This document shows positions 16,432 through 24,799 of a stretch of DNA of 64,000 nt, piece after piece. Position 1 is the first letter of the stretch. Every line of letters begins with the position of its first letter. Below the pieces are notes generated by a model that worked only from the letters and a program-made list of their open reading frames with translations, was not told where the DNA came from and did not search any database. The stretch covers positions 43,691 to 107,690 of the forward strand of contig JBNKDG010000011.1 in NCBI GenBank assembly GCA_050288165.1, in the 5' to 3' direction. A program made the position numbers and the translations under genes. Source of the stretch: JAPHTQ01 sp050288165 (GTDB taxonomy: Bacteria > Pseudomonadota > Gammaproteobacteria > Thiohalomonadales > Thiohalomonadaceae).

Positions 16432-17070
16432 TTAATCTATTGATACAGATAGGTATCTAATATCTGTGTACAATTTCCCAATAGGAGAATCCATATAGCG
16501 TTCCACCCTATTTAGCATGAGCGATTCGCTATCAACCCAGAGCTTCTCAACCTTACCTGTTTCGTAAATCAAGTTGAGGAGGATGTATTTTCTTCCATCA
16601 ATGAATTCTGATGGCAACTGTTTTACCGAGATCGCACCAAGTTTTGAATTGCATGGCATGTCTTTCGTGATGAAGCGAGGAACCAGAAATGCCAACCCAC
16701 CTGAAACTCCTTCTATGCTCGATAGCGCTTTCAATTCATCCTTATAGAAGGATGGCTCATGACCAGAGAGCGTAACTAGAAACCCATCATCTTTGGTAAC
16801 TAGAGAGTTAGTCTGTGGCTGCAATCCAAGTTTATAGTTTGTCCATTCGAACTTAAGTGCAAAATTGCCGTACGTAGTAGTGAATTTCTTGGAATCTATT
16901 TTGCGCTTTTCCTCTCCATTCAATACATAAGCATCAACAGTCCCACTGTCATGATATGTAGAAAGTGCCCTATACTGCTCAATAACATCATCAACAACCT
17001 TCTCCCCTTCTGCAACACAACCTTGAGCAGGTATAAAAAACAACAACATAACCAAGTATTTTACACGCAT
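16432..17070 (-). CDS. Exported LolA-like/DUF2092-like protein, candidate Rhs immunity
   Basis: 212 residues with an N-terminal signal sequence (about 1-19; AQGC gives a poor lipobox, so lipidation is uncertain). The mature part has alternating beta-strand character (VDDVIEQYRALSTYHDSGTVDAYV...KFTTTYGNFALKFEW..), which resembles the LolA/DUF2092 incomplete-barrel fold; this is an impression, not a match. It starts 56 bp after the stop of the full-length rhs gene, the position of its immunity gene, and ends 36 bp before the IS21-like MITE. AT-rich like the adjoining rhs tip. Confidence 0.6.
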   Translation of the reverse strand: MRVKYLVMLLFFIPAQGCVAEGEKVVDDVIEQYRALSTYHDSGTVDAYVLNGEEKRKIDSKKFTTTYGNFALKFEWTNYKLGLQPQTNSLVTKDDGFLVTLSGHEPSFYKDELKALSSIEGVSGGLAFLVPRFITKDMPCNSKLGAISVKQLPSEFIDGRKYILLNLIYETGKVEKLWVDSESLMLNRVERYMDSPIGKLYTDIRYLSVSID

Positions 17071-17126
17071 GCAACATTCCTCATGATCAAACGGATGTAG
17101 GGAAATATGTATTTGGCATCGAGCAA

Positions 17127-20100
17127 CTAATAGCCCCCTAAAAAGACCGTTGGATTCAGTCTGTCATACAAACCATTCTGCCTTTCGATAAGGATATTGT
17201 AGTCAGCAATATACTCATCCCAACATTTATCCATGCATTCTTTATAGTCAAAACATGGTACAGCTTTACTCTGTTCTATACAGTTCGCATCACACAACAA
17301 GCGTCTGTCATCGTTTGCTGCTAAGGCGTCATCAACCAATCCAAGCTGTCGCCATATATCCTGAATCCGCCGCTCCCACTTCTGAACTAACTCGTTTTCA
17401 ACTTGAGATTGTGCTCTTGCCAGCAGATATTCCTCGATAATCTTCTGTAAAAAGCCGCTAACACTTCCTCGTCTAAGTCCTAATGCATCTGAATGAAATA
17501 GGGGGTTACTATCGACATAAGCGAATGTATTTAGCCCACCTTTCAACCCTACCGGATCCGACTCAATGTACCGCCCTAAGCTAGGATCATAATCCCTAAA
17601 GTAGTTGTAATGTTTCCCTGTCTCGCTGTCGAAGTACTGGCCTGGGAATCTGAGGTTGTAGCTGAATGTCCTTCCATCCCCATCCGGATCATCATTGGCT
17701 GCGGTGGTGCCAAACGGGTCACTGTCCCAGCGCCAGATTTCGGTGTTGTTTTTGTCAGTGATGACCCGCGGCGTACCGAGGTGATCGCTGTGGATGGCGT
17801 AGACTCTGTCGTGTTTCACGGTAGCGACCGGCAGGTTACCCAGCCAGATGGTCTCCTGGTCGACTTTGCCCTTGCGGTTGTATTCACCAAGCAGACGATG
17901 GTCATCGTAGATGAAGAGACGTTCGCTGTAGCCTTGATGACGATTGTGTTCACGCAGGCGGTCGATTTTTTTGCCCTTCTCCCCTTTTTTGTCTCGACCT
18001 TTGTCGTCGTGTTTGTCTTTTCGATGGTGTTCGACACAGGTGATGTTTTGGTGCCATTCGTGTTGGCTATCACGATGGTCTTTGTCGTTGCCTTTCCTTT
18101 GCTTGTTCTCTTTCTCCTTATCCCATCCGTTATGCTTGCCGTTGTCACCGCAGCTATCGTCGATGGCGATTTTGCTGATGCGCTGGCCTAGAGCGTTATA
18201 GCGGTATTCGGCGGTGTCACCATTGTCGATGGTAACGAGACGGTTTTGCGTATCGTACTGGTAGGTATGGGTACCATCGTCGATGAGGTTACCGTTGGGG
18301 TCGTAGGCATAGTCAGCCGTATTGACAGCTACAAGACGATTACTCGTAGCACCGATGGTGTAGGCGGTGACGGTGCCACTGTTGTCCTGGCTCAGGCGGT
18401 TGCCGTTGGCGTCGTATTCCCAGGCCAGGTTGGTCGCTCCTGCGCATCCTGCGCCCGCGACATTAGTGCATCCCTGCACGTCATCATTTGCGGCGGTGAG
18501 GCGACTGAGGGCATCGTAGCCATAGCTCCAGTTGGTATTGCTGCTGATGGCGGTAATGTTGCCGTTGGCGTCGTAGGTCAGCAGGCGCTGCCCGTTTCCG
18601 AGACTCTGACTAATCAATCGGCCATCAAGATCATAACCACGTACGCTCTGGCTACCGTTAGCCCAGGTCCAACCGCTTACAGGGCCGAATGCCTGGTAGG
18701 TGATGGCGTTGAGTAGTGGCTGGCCGTTAACGGTCATGGCTTCAATCTGGCCGTTGACGTAGGTGTAGCCGACCTGCATGCCTGATGGATAGGTGATGCC
18801 ACTAAGATGACCATTGGTGTCGTATTGCCAGGCGGTGGTTTGAGTCACTGCCTGTTTTTTGCTTTGCAGGGTGCGGCTGCGACTAACGGTGCGACCGTGT
18901 AGATCGTAAGCCCATGCGGTGGTAAGTCCCGGTTCGCTGATTTGTGCCAGTCGTCCGATGCCGTTAGGGGCGGTGTCATAGGTATAGGTAATGACCGTTC
19001 CATCGGCATAGGTGGTTTGTATCAGGCGATTGAGTGCATCGTAGGTGTACGTGGTTGTCAGCCCGTTCGCATCGGATTTGGTCAGGACATTACCCGCAGC
19101 ATCGTGGCTAAAGGTTGTCGTGCCGGTATCGGGGCTGTGCTGCTCCATCAGGTTACCGAGACCGTCGTAAACATAGGTGGTCGTGTTGTTATTGGGGTCG
19201 GTTACCGCCGTCAGACGGTCATGGGTATCGTAACCATAACTGGTGACGCCGTTGATGGGGTTGGTCTGTTCGACTAACCGGTTAAGACCATCGTAGGCGC
19301 TGCGGTGCAGCTGTTGTAGCGGGTCGATGACCTGGGTCCGGTTATCGTTACGGTCGTAGCCGTAGGTGGTGATCTGGCCGCTGGCGCCGACGCTCATCAG
19401 CAGGCGGCTCAGTTCATCGTAGACTTTTTGTTGGCGGCGGGTCAGTTGGCCGCTGGTGTCAGTCACTTTCTCCTCAGTACGATTGCCCATCGGATCGAGA
19501 GTGTAATCGATACGATTTCCGTCGCTGTCGACGATGGCAATGAGGCGATTGGCAGCATCATATTCATAGCTGAGGGTAATACCACCAGGGGCAGTAACCG
19601 CGGTCAGGTTACCTACCGGGTCATAGCTCATGCTGGTTTTTTCTGTCCCCACGAGTCGCTCAATAAGACGACCTTTGTCGTCATAAGCCAGTCTGCTTTC
19701 CAGGCCATTGGCATCGCGGGTCAATATCGGACGACCGTAGGCGTCACGGGTGACGATTTCAGTGGTATGACCAAGCGCATTGGTCACGGTGCTGAGTCGG
19801 CCATCCACATCGTAGCTGTAGGTGGTGATATCGCTAACATCCACACGCGGACCATCGACGGTTGCCAACAGGCCTTGGGCATTGTAGTTGTAACCGGTGG
19901 TACGACGGTTGCCTGTCGTCAGATCGACAAGGCTGCGTTCCAGGGTGCGGCCCTCCGCATCGTAAACGTAGCGGGTTTCTGTATTGCCTTCGGTAACAAC
20001 CAGCGGTTTGCGTAGGGCGCTGTCCCATTGGGTGTTGATGGTACGGCTTTCCGGCAGCCCTGCCGCTTCGGTGCGACTGAGTTCGAGGCCGTTGGCGTCA

Positions 20101-21779
20101 TGACTGAACTGGGTGACGATGCCTTTGGCATCGACTTTCTCGGTGAGAAAACCATTGGCATCGAAGCTGTAGTCCATCGCCGTACCCTGGCAGGTCTGGG
20201 TCGGCTCGCCTTCGACGTGGACGATCTTCTTCACGCCGTGGATGATTTCGAAGGTAAAGGTAGTCTTTTTCCCGAGGGCGTTGGTGAGGGTAGTGGTGCC
20301 GTCGGCGTTATAGCTGACTTCGACCCGCTCGGCACCGTCGGCCAGTTCGCTCATAATGGCGCGGCCCTGATCGTCATAGGCGACGGTATTACTACGATGA
20401 CCATTTTCATCAATGATGCCGGTGATAAGCCAGGGGCGCTCGGGGACTTCGTAGAGGTATTGCTTGTTAGTGCCGTCGGGATTGTTGATCTGGTTAAGGA
20501 TCAATCCATTGAACAAGTATTCGGTCACACGACCCGATTTGTCGGTGATGTGGGTGGGTAACAGGCCATTGGCATTGAGTTCGACTGAAAGTTGATCACC
20601 ATCCGGGGCGGTAATGGTTAAGGCACTGCCATCGGCACTGTAACTCAGGGTTTGAACCTGGCCTTGTGAATTGCGAATAGATAGCAGGCGACCATTTGCG
20701 TCATAGGTCTCTTTGGTGTTGTCGGCCAAGATATACACCCAGGTGCTGCTGGCGGATTGCCATTCGAGTCGCTCGACAACATCGGGATCGGAACTCCAGG
20801 TGCTTCCACTCAAATTGAAGTCGTAACTCTGCCCGCCAGGACGGCGTACAACCACCTGGGTGGGTGATTGCTGTTCAATGCGCTGGGTGTAGGTAAAACG
20901 CCAACCCAGGTCGAGGCTGTTATAAGTACGACCAAAGACGATGGGGAATGATCCCGTGCCACGGTAGTCGGTGGCACGGAAGAATTTGTTGCCGATGGCG
21001 AAGTCGATAGGATGCTTGGTTTTAGTACTGTAGCCTGAACTGCCAGATTTGGCACAAGCCAACATTTTTCCAAGAGGTGGGGCCTTGTCTGTACAAGTTT
21101 TTCCGCTATTTACACCCTGTAAAGTTGGCACCCACTTATTTGTATCTGTCGGCCATAGCTGCTCAACTTCGCAACCTTCATAACAAGCGTCATTAAGTTC
21201 ATTGACTGAGGCAGTAACAGCTTTTCCAAGCGGACACTTTTCTTCGCATTTACCATTAATTGGAGGTTTTCCAGTTTTTTTGCATATCGTAGTACGCGTG
21301 AACTCATAACCACGGACACCGCAGTCTCCTGGTGGTATACGGGCCGTGCAGTTATAACGCCTGGATATGCCATACAGGTTACCATTCGCGGGATAGTAGG
21401 GCTGCGTCCATGTTATATATCCCAATGCCTGATGATATCCATCGACGAAACATTCGTTAATAACATTACCTATCGTTTCACTTGTATAGGTCTTTCCATA
21501 GGGACAAACCAATGTGTTGCTAAGACTTGAACTCTCTTTGGGACTAACGATTGTATATTGAGTAGTGGTTTCACCGTAGTCATATGCGTAGGCGCGGGAG
21601 GAGAGGAAAAAAACGGAGAGCAACAGGGTAAACAGCAACAAAAAAAATTTGCGTGCCACCGACCAAGTTCTTCTGGCAACACCGCACTGACTGAGAATGG
21701 AAATATCACTGGGACAACACAGTTGCTCTAATCCCGGTAAAGTGGAAATGGGGGAAAGGGTTACATGTCTCGTTTTCAC
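17127..21779 (-). CDS. Full-length Rhs repeat protein with polymorphic tip
   Basis: 1550 residues from GTG 21779 (AAGGA upstream). After a long N-region, a hydrophobic segment ends in a signal-peptidase-like AYA site (about residue 65). A Cys-rich region (about 90-240) is followed by a DUF6531-type domain (HPIDFAIGNKFF..., about 255-345) and a long array of YD/RHS repeats (YDxxGRL..., to about 1200). The core is interrupted by a Lys/Asp/His-rich low-complexity insert (nt 17905-18170) and ends GRYIESDPVGLKGG...NPLFHSDALGL. Residues 1436-1550 (nt 17127-17474) are a unique tip with five cysteines and a helical start. Rhs proteins encapsulate and deliver C-terminal toxins. With a Sec-type signal and no PAAR domain, this one is likely secreted or surface displayed rather than type VI-delivered. 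Tip activity unknown. Confidence 0.9.
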   Translation of the reverse strand: MKTRHVTLSPISTLPGLEQLCCPSDISILSQCGVARRTWSVARKFFLLLFTLLLSVFFLSSRAYAYDYGETTTQYTIVSPKESSSLSNTLVCPYGKTYTSETIGNVINECFVDGYHQALGYITWTQPYYPANGNLYGISRRYNCTARIPPGDCGVRGYEFTRTTICKKTGKPPINGKCEEKCPLGKAVTASVNELNDACYEGCEVEQLWPTDTNKWVPTLQGVNSGKTCTDKAPPLGKMLACAKSGSSGYSTKTKHPIDFAIGNKFFRATDYRGTGSFPIVFGRTYNSLDLGWRFTYTQRIEQQSPTQVVVRRPGGQSYDFNLSGSTWSSDPDVVERLEWQSASSTWVYILADNTKETYDANGRLLSIRNSQGQVQTLSYSADGSALTITAPDGDQLSVELNANGLLPTHITDKSGRVTEYLFNGLILNQINNPDGTNKQYLYEVPERPWLITGIIDENGHRSNTVAYDDQGRAIMSELADGAERVEVSYNADGTTTLTNALGKKTTFTFEIIHGVKKIVHVEGEPTQTCQGTAMDYSFDANGFLTEKVDAKGIVTQFSHDANGLELSRTEAAGLPESRTINTQWDSALRKPLVVTEGNTETRYVYDAEGRTLERSLVDLTTGNRRTTGYNYNAQGLLATVDGPRVDVSDITTYSYDVDGRLSTVTNALGHTTEIVTRDAYGRPILTRDANGLESRLAYDDKGRLIERLVGTEKTSMSYDPVGNLTAVTAPGGITLSYEYDAANRLIAIVDSDGNRIDYTLDPMGNRTEEKVTDTSGQLTRRQQKVYDELSRLLMSVGASGQITTYGYDRNDNRTQVIDPLQQLHRSAYDGLNRLVEQTNPINGVTSYGYDTHDRLTAVTDPNNNTTTYVYDGLGNLMEQHSPDTGTTTFSHDAAGNVLTKSDANGLTTTYTYDALNRLIQTTYADGTVITYTYDTAPNGIGRLAQISEPGLTTAWAYDLHGRTVSRSRTLQSKKQAVTQTTAWQYDTNGHLSGITYPSGMQVGYTYVNGQIEAMTVNGQPLLNAITYQAFGPVSGWTWANGSQSVRGYDLDGRLISQSLGNGQRLLTYDANGNITAISSNTNWSYGYDALSRLTAANDDVQGCTNVAGAGCAGATNLAWEYDANGNRLSQDNSGTVTAYTIGATSNRLVAVNTADYAYDPNGNLIDDGTHTYQYDTQNRLVTIDNGDTAEYRYNALGQRISKIAIDDSCGDNGKHNGWDKEKENKQRKGNDKDHRDSQHEWHQNITCVEHHRKDKHDDKGRDKKGEKGKKIDRLREHNRHQGYSERLFIYDDHRLLGEYNRKGKVDQETIWLGNLPVATVKHDRVYAIHSDHLGTPRVITDKNNTEIWRWDSDPFGTTAANDDPDGDGRTFSYNLRFPGQYFDSETGKHYNYFRDYDPSLGRYIESDPVGLKGGLNTFAYVDSNPLFHSDALGLRRGSVSGFLQKIIEEYLLARAQSQVENELVQKWERRIQDIWRQLGLVDDALAANDDRRLLCDANCIEQSKAVPCFDYKECMDKCWDEYIADYNILIERQNGLYDRLNPTVFLGGY

Positions 21780-22251
21780 TGTCGCTTCCTTTGCTTCTGG
21801 CTATCACTTTTTCGGAAAACTTCCGGTGGGAGAGCCAAGGGTATGATTAACAAAACTTCTTCGCATTGGCCGGGGCGTCGTATGCAGCGGCTAACTGATA
21901 AAACTTAACCCTATCGAATCGAGACCAGAGGGGAAGAACAAAGAGATATTCCATGGCAACCGGCAACGTGTATTTTTAGCAAAAATTTAACTGTGGTGTT
22001 AACGAATTTTCCAGGCAAGCACTTTTCTTCGCATTCATCATTAATCGGAGGAATACCTTTTTACTGCATATCGTGGTGCGATTGAACTCATAACCACGAG
22101 TGAGGAAAAACCGAAGGATAGGGTGCAGGAGGTGCTTCATAGTCAAGTCCCTTTTGGATGCTGCTCTTGTTCGTGATACAGGGAAAATACACTATTTCAT
22201 ATGACAACCTCAATAATGAACTTACTCATTAAGCCTGACAGGAAAACATGG
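21780..22251. other. Gene-free stretch at the right border of the Rhs island
   Basis: 472 bp without a supported gene. It contains the presumed promoter and leader of the rhs gene (AAGGA 7 bases before the GTG), an AT-rich portion, and a remnant of rhs 5' sequence at 22017-22100. I see no tRNA, integrase or attachment-site duplication marking the island edge. Confidence 0.6.
22017..22100 (-). pseudogene. Remnant of an rhs N-terminal region
   Basis: CACTTTTCTTCGCATT...GGAGG...GCATATCGT...GAACTCATAACCACG parallels 21229-21310 inside the full-length rhs, with scattered differences and small indels. It is a short surviving piece of a second rhs gene, or of an earlier version of the same one, now upstream of the intact copy. 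Confidence 0.6.
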
Positions 22252-23001
22252 TTATAGCGCCTTGGAGAACATCACCCCGGCGCCCCAGTCGGCACTGGTA
22301 TCTGAAAAGCCCTTGATGAGATAAACACTGAGATTACGATCTTTATCCAGCGCCCGCTCGAAGGAGAGGGTCAGTTCCTGCACCGGGTCATCGCCACTCA
22401 CTGCAGGCTGCTCGGTGTAGTACTCACTGCGCAGCTTCCAGATTTTATTCAACTCCGCAGTCCAGGCCAGGGAACCGTAAACGATGTTGTCGTAATCGAT
22501 GGTGTCGGTATCGCCGAGGACGTTGTATCCGACCATGGCATCCAAACGCCCCTTGGCCATCTCAAGTTGCACGGCATAGTCATTCTCACCGGTACCCAAA
22601 TTCTTGCTGGCACTGGCGGTGCCGAACTTCACCTTGGTGGTCACGGCCAACCAAGGCGCACTCGGTCCTTCCTCCAGCAATTGCAGACTGGCCTTGGCGA
22701 CCACATCACCGATACCGACATCGGTACGTGTGGTGGTAGAGGTCACCGTGGTGGTGCTGCCATGGCCGGTACCACGCACACCGCTCACCTCTGTCGAACC
22801 GCTGACGGCAACGAAGGGCACGGTCAGACTGAGTGAATAGTTTTCACCCGCCCGACTGATCCACAGCGGTAGATACCATGTGCCAGTTTCAACACCGGTA
22901 CCGTAATCACCGCTGGTGTATTCCAATCCTGCACCGAAACGAGTGCCTGCCTGTACAAAAAGCGGCGTCATCAACGCCGCGGCAAGGAGCAGACGTTTCA
23001 T
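22252..23001 (-). CDS. Outer-membrane beta-barrel protein of sigma/DUF3106 operon
   Basis: 249 residues with a clear signal peptide (MKRLLLAAALMTPLFVQA). The mature part alternates aromatic/hydrophobic and polar residues (FGAGLEYTSGDYG..WYLPLWISRAGENYSLSLTVPFV...) and ends ...WGAGVMFSKAL, an outer-membrane barrel pattern. It resembles transporters of the phenol-degradation MetA type (PF13557) in length and style. A TGST-rich loop (STTTVTSTTTRTD) lies near residue 85. Its ATG overlaps the DUF3106 stop (ATGA), making it the last gene of the sigma-factor operon. Cargo unknown. Confidence 0.7.
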   Translation of the reverse strand: MKRLLLAAALMTPLFVQAGTRFGAGLEYTSGDYGTGVETGTWYLPLWISRAGENYSLSLTVPFVAVSGSTEVSGVRGTGHGSTTTVTSTTTRTDVGIGDVVAKASLQLLEEGPSAPWLAVTTKVKFGTASASKNLGTGENDYAVQLEMAKGRLDAMVGYNVLGDTDTIDYDNIVYGSLAWTAELNKIWKLRSEYYTEQPAVSGDDPVQELTLSFERALDKDRNLSVYLIKGFSDTSADWGAGVMFSKAL

Positions 23002-23525
23002 TGGCGTCCTCCCCGCTGTATTCGTTCCATACCATGACGTTCCATACGTTGCGAACCGCCATCCATTCTTTGTCTTGAATCCATATCGTCCTGCCCTGTC
23101 GTAGTGGTGTTGCTTTCGTTATTTTTAGTTGTTGCCTGATCCTGCCACTGTTTGCGCAACGCCTGTTGCTCCTCGGGCGGCAACTGGTTAAACGCCTCCA
23201 TCCGCTGGCGCAGGCGCTGTTGCTGCTGCGGATCGAGTTGCAGATATTGCTGGTAGCGCTGACGGATCTGCTGCTTTTGCTCCGGCGACATCTGCTGCCA
23301 GCGCTGGAATCGTTCAGTCGTTGCCTTGCGCTCCTGAGCATCCATCTTCGACCAACGTTGCGCGCCGCGCTGCAACCGTTGTTGTTGCGCTTCGCTCATG
23401 CCGTCCCATTTGTCCTGGTAGGGTTGCAGCACCTGTTGCTCGGCCTTGTCCAGCTCGTTCCACGGAACGGCATATGACATCCCCGGCAGCAGTGCCAATA
23501 GCAGCGCCACAACGCGGCTATTCAT
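22998..23525 (-). CDS. DUF3106 periplasmic protein
   Basis: 175 residues from ATG 23525 (signal peptide ...ALLLALLPGMSYA). The mature protein is Gln/Arg-rich and helical with repeated short motifs (LxxWxxMSPEQKQQIRQRYQQYLQLxPQQQQRLRQR), which is characteristic of DUF3106. These are thought to be periplasmic, CpxP/Spy-like in composition, with unproven function. The Q/R-rich C-terminal tail is low-complexity. The start overlaps the end of the 72-residue gene and the stop overlaps the barrel start, so all are co-translated. Confidence 0.8.
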   Translation of the reverse strand: MNSRVVALLLALLPGMSYAVPWNELDKAEQQVLQPYQDKWDGMSEAQQQRLQRGAQRWSKMDAQERKATTERFQRWQQMSPEQKQQIRQRYQQYLQLDPQQQQRLRQRMEAFNQLPPEEQQALRKQWQDQATTKNNESNTTTTGQDDMDSRQRMDGGSQRMERHGMERIQRGGRQ

Positions 23526-23736
23526 CGTTCTGCTTGTCGTCTTTTTCATCATCACTCTCCGCAACTTTCATTTCAGCGGGTAACAGCCACTGAGGATCGA
23601 TCCAGGCACCGTTACTGTCTTCCCAGTTACCCAGGTACTCCAGCAATTCCAGTGACGGCTGCTGCTCTTCCGCACACAGCGTCGAGGGCAACAGTGTCAG
23701 CAATAGCAACACAGATTTGCTAGCTTGTATGGCCAT
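23518..23736 (-). CDS. Small exported protein in sigma/DUF3106 operon
   Basis: 72 residues from ATG 23736. Signal peptide (MAIQASKSVLLLLTLLPSTLCA) followed by a short domain (LELLEYLGNWEDSNGAWIDPQWLL) and an acidic tail (DDEKDDKQNDE). Small proteins with the LEFLGxWE..DG.W.DP motif lie at this position in related sigma-DUF3619-DUF3106 operons as I recall them. It overlaps the DUF3619-like gene by 17 bp and DUF3106 by 8 bp. Function unknown. Confidence 0.7.
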   Translation of the reverse strand: MAIQASKSVLLLLTLLPSTLCAEEQQPSLELLEYLGNWEDSNGAWIDPQWLLPAEMKVAESDDEKDDKQNDE

Positions 23737-24079
23737 TCTGTTTTTCCAACCAGAGATAAAAATCGAGATCGGCAAATAGTTGCAGATCTTCGCCATGCAC
23801 CAATATTTCAAAATCGGTCGCCGCCTGTTGGGTCGGCAGCGGTGCCGGTGCATCAATCTGTGAAAGATGCGCAAACCATGCGACACCGATGGCAAGCACC
23901 AACAACATGGCGGAACTCCATGCAGGCATCCAGTTCGGCGTGACCCGATGGTAAGGCGCCGCAACCGCTTTATGCCGTGCCTGCCGCAGGCGTGCAGCAA
24001 CATGCGGCGGAATATCCGCCTCGACCTGATCCAACGCGACTCGCGCCTGCCGGACAAATTGATCTTCGTCTCTGCTCAT
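23720..24079 (-). CDS. DUF3619-like membrane protein, putative anti-sigma factor
   Basis: 119 residues from ATG 24079, overlapping the sigma-factor stop in ATGA. The cytoplasmic N-terminal half (MSRDEDQFVRQARVALDQVEADIPPHVAARLRQARHKAV, shown to residue 39) is helical and charged. A single transmembrane helix (about 56-71) precedes a periplasmic tail ending in DLQLFADLDFYLWLEKQ. Single-pass proteins of this form directly following an ECF-like sigma gene are commonly anti-sigma factors; DUF3619 is the family I think fits. Sigma sequestration at the inner membrane is inferred. Confidence 0.65.
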   Translation of the reverse strand: MSRDEDQFVRQARVALDQVEADIPPHVAARLRQARHKAVAAPYHRVTPNWMPAWSSAMLLVLAIGVAWFAHLSQIDAPAPLPTQQAATDFEILVHGEDLQLFADLDFYLWLEKQNGHTS

Positions 24080-24609
24080 GCCTGCATTCCTTCCAGTTTC
24101 TCGCGCAATGTATGCACTGCACGCGAGTAGTGGGTCTTCACACTTCCCGCCGACACACCCATCGCCGCGGCGGTCTCTTCCACACTCAGGCCCTCCCATA
24201 CTCGCAGCAGGAAGGCCTGCTGCTGACGGTTGGGCAGTTCGCCCAGGGCCTTTTCCAGTGCTTCACCGAACTGTTCTGTTTCAAGTTGCTGAAGCGGTTC
24301 ATCCGGTATGGGATCGGGATGGTTCTCCAAAGGATCGTCGTCGTCCTCATCCCGTTTGAACCAGACCCGAAACCGGTTACGCACCTTGCTGCGTCGGTAC
24401 CAGTCACGGATGCGGTTCTGCAAAATTCGCTGGAACAACGGAGCCCATTCCGCTTCACTGCGCGCAGCGTAACGCTGCGCCAGTGTCAGCATGGCCTCCT
24501 GTACGATATCCAGTGCATCGTCCTCATTACCGGTGGCGATTCGTGCCATGTGATAGGCCCGTCGTTCCACACTGGCGAGAAAACGATCCAGCGCAGCTTC
24601 CTGATTCAG
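24076..24609 (-). CDS. ECF-type RNA polymerase sigma factor (probable CTG start)
   Basis: 177 residues if translation begins at CTG 24609. AGGAG stands 7-8 bases upstream, and the encoded start (x-NQEAALDRFLASVERRAY) matches normal family N-termini. The first conventional start, GTG 24570, has no ribosome-binding site and would remove 13 conserved-looking residues. Region 2 is seen in GNEDDALDIVQEAMLTLAQRY, and region 4 helix-turn-helix in LPNRQQQAFLLRVWEGLSVEETAAAMGVSAGSVKTHYSRA, read in short segments. It heads a five-gene overlapping operon with a putative anti-sigma factor. Its upstream region is occupied from 24624 by the palindromic element. Confidence 0.85.
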   Translation of the reverse strand: MNQEAALDRFLASVERRAYHMARIATGNEDDALDIVQEAMLTLAQRYAARSEAEWAPLFQRILQNRIRDWYRRSKVRNRFRVWFKRDEDDDDPLENHPDPIPDEPLQQLETEQFGEALEKALGELPNRQQQAFLLRVWEGLSVEETAAAMGVSAGSVKTHYSRAVHTLREKLEGMQA

Positions 24610-24623
24610 CGTTGTTCTCCTTT

Positions 24624-24766
24624 AGAAGTGTGCTCAAAATTGTCTTCGTACCTTGATCCTGCGTTACAAAGCCTGCTGCGGTGCTCATTTACAATCGGTA
24701 AACTGCGCTCCTCACAGGCTTCGCGCCTTGTCTCCAGGCACGAATCCTAATTTTGAGACAACTTCT
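24624..24766. repeat. 142-bp palindromic dispersed element, copy 2
   Basis: Same element as 1074-1215 (opposite orientation) and 26217-26358 (same orientation). AGAAGT..GCTCAAAAT at the left end mirrors ATTTTGAGACAACTTCT at the right end. It begins only 14 bp upstream of the sigma-factor start codon, so any promoter for that operon must lie inside or beyond it. Confidence 0.75.
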
Positions 24767-24799
24767 AATAGCCGAAGACGATGCACTTTTACATCGAAC

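Noticed and set aside
23737..24199. Longer versions of the small exported and DUF3619-like proteins (Arg/His-rich N-terminal extensions)
   Set aside because: The extensions overlap upstream genes in other frames. ATG 23736 and ATG 24079 restore a signal peptide and an ATGA overlap respectively.
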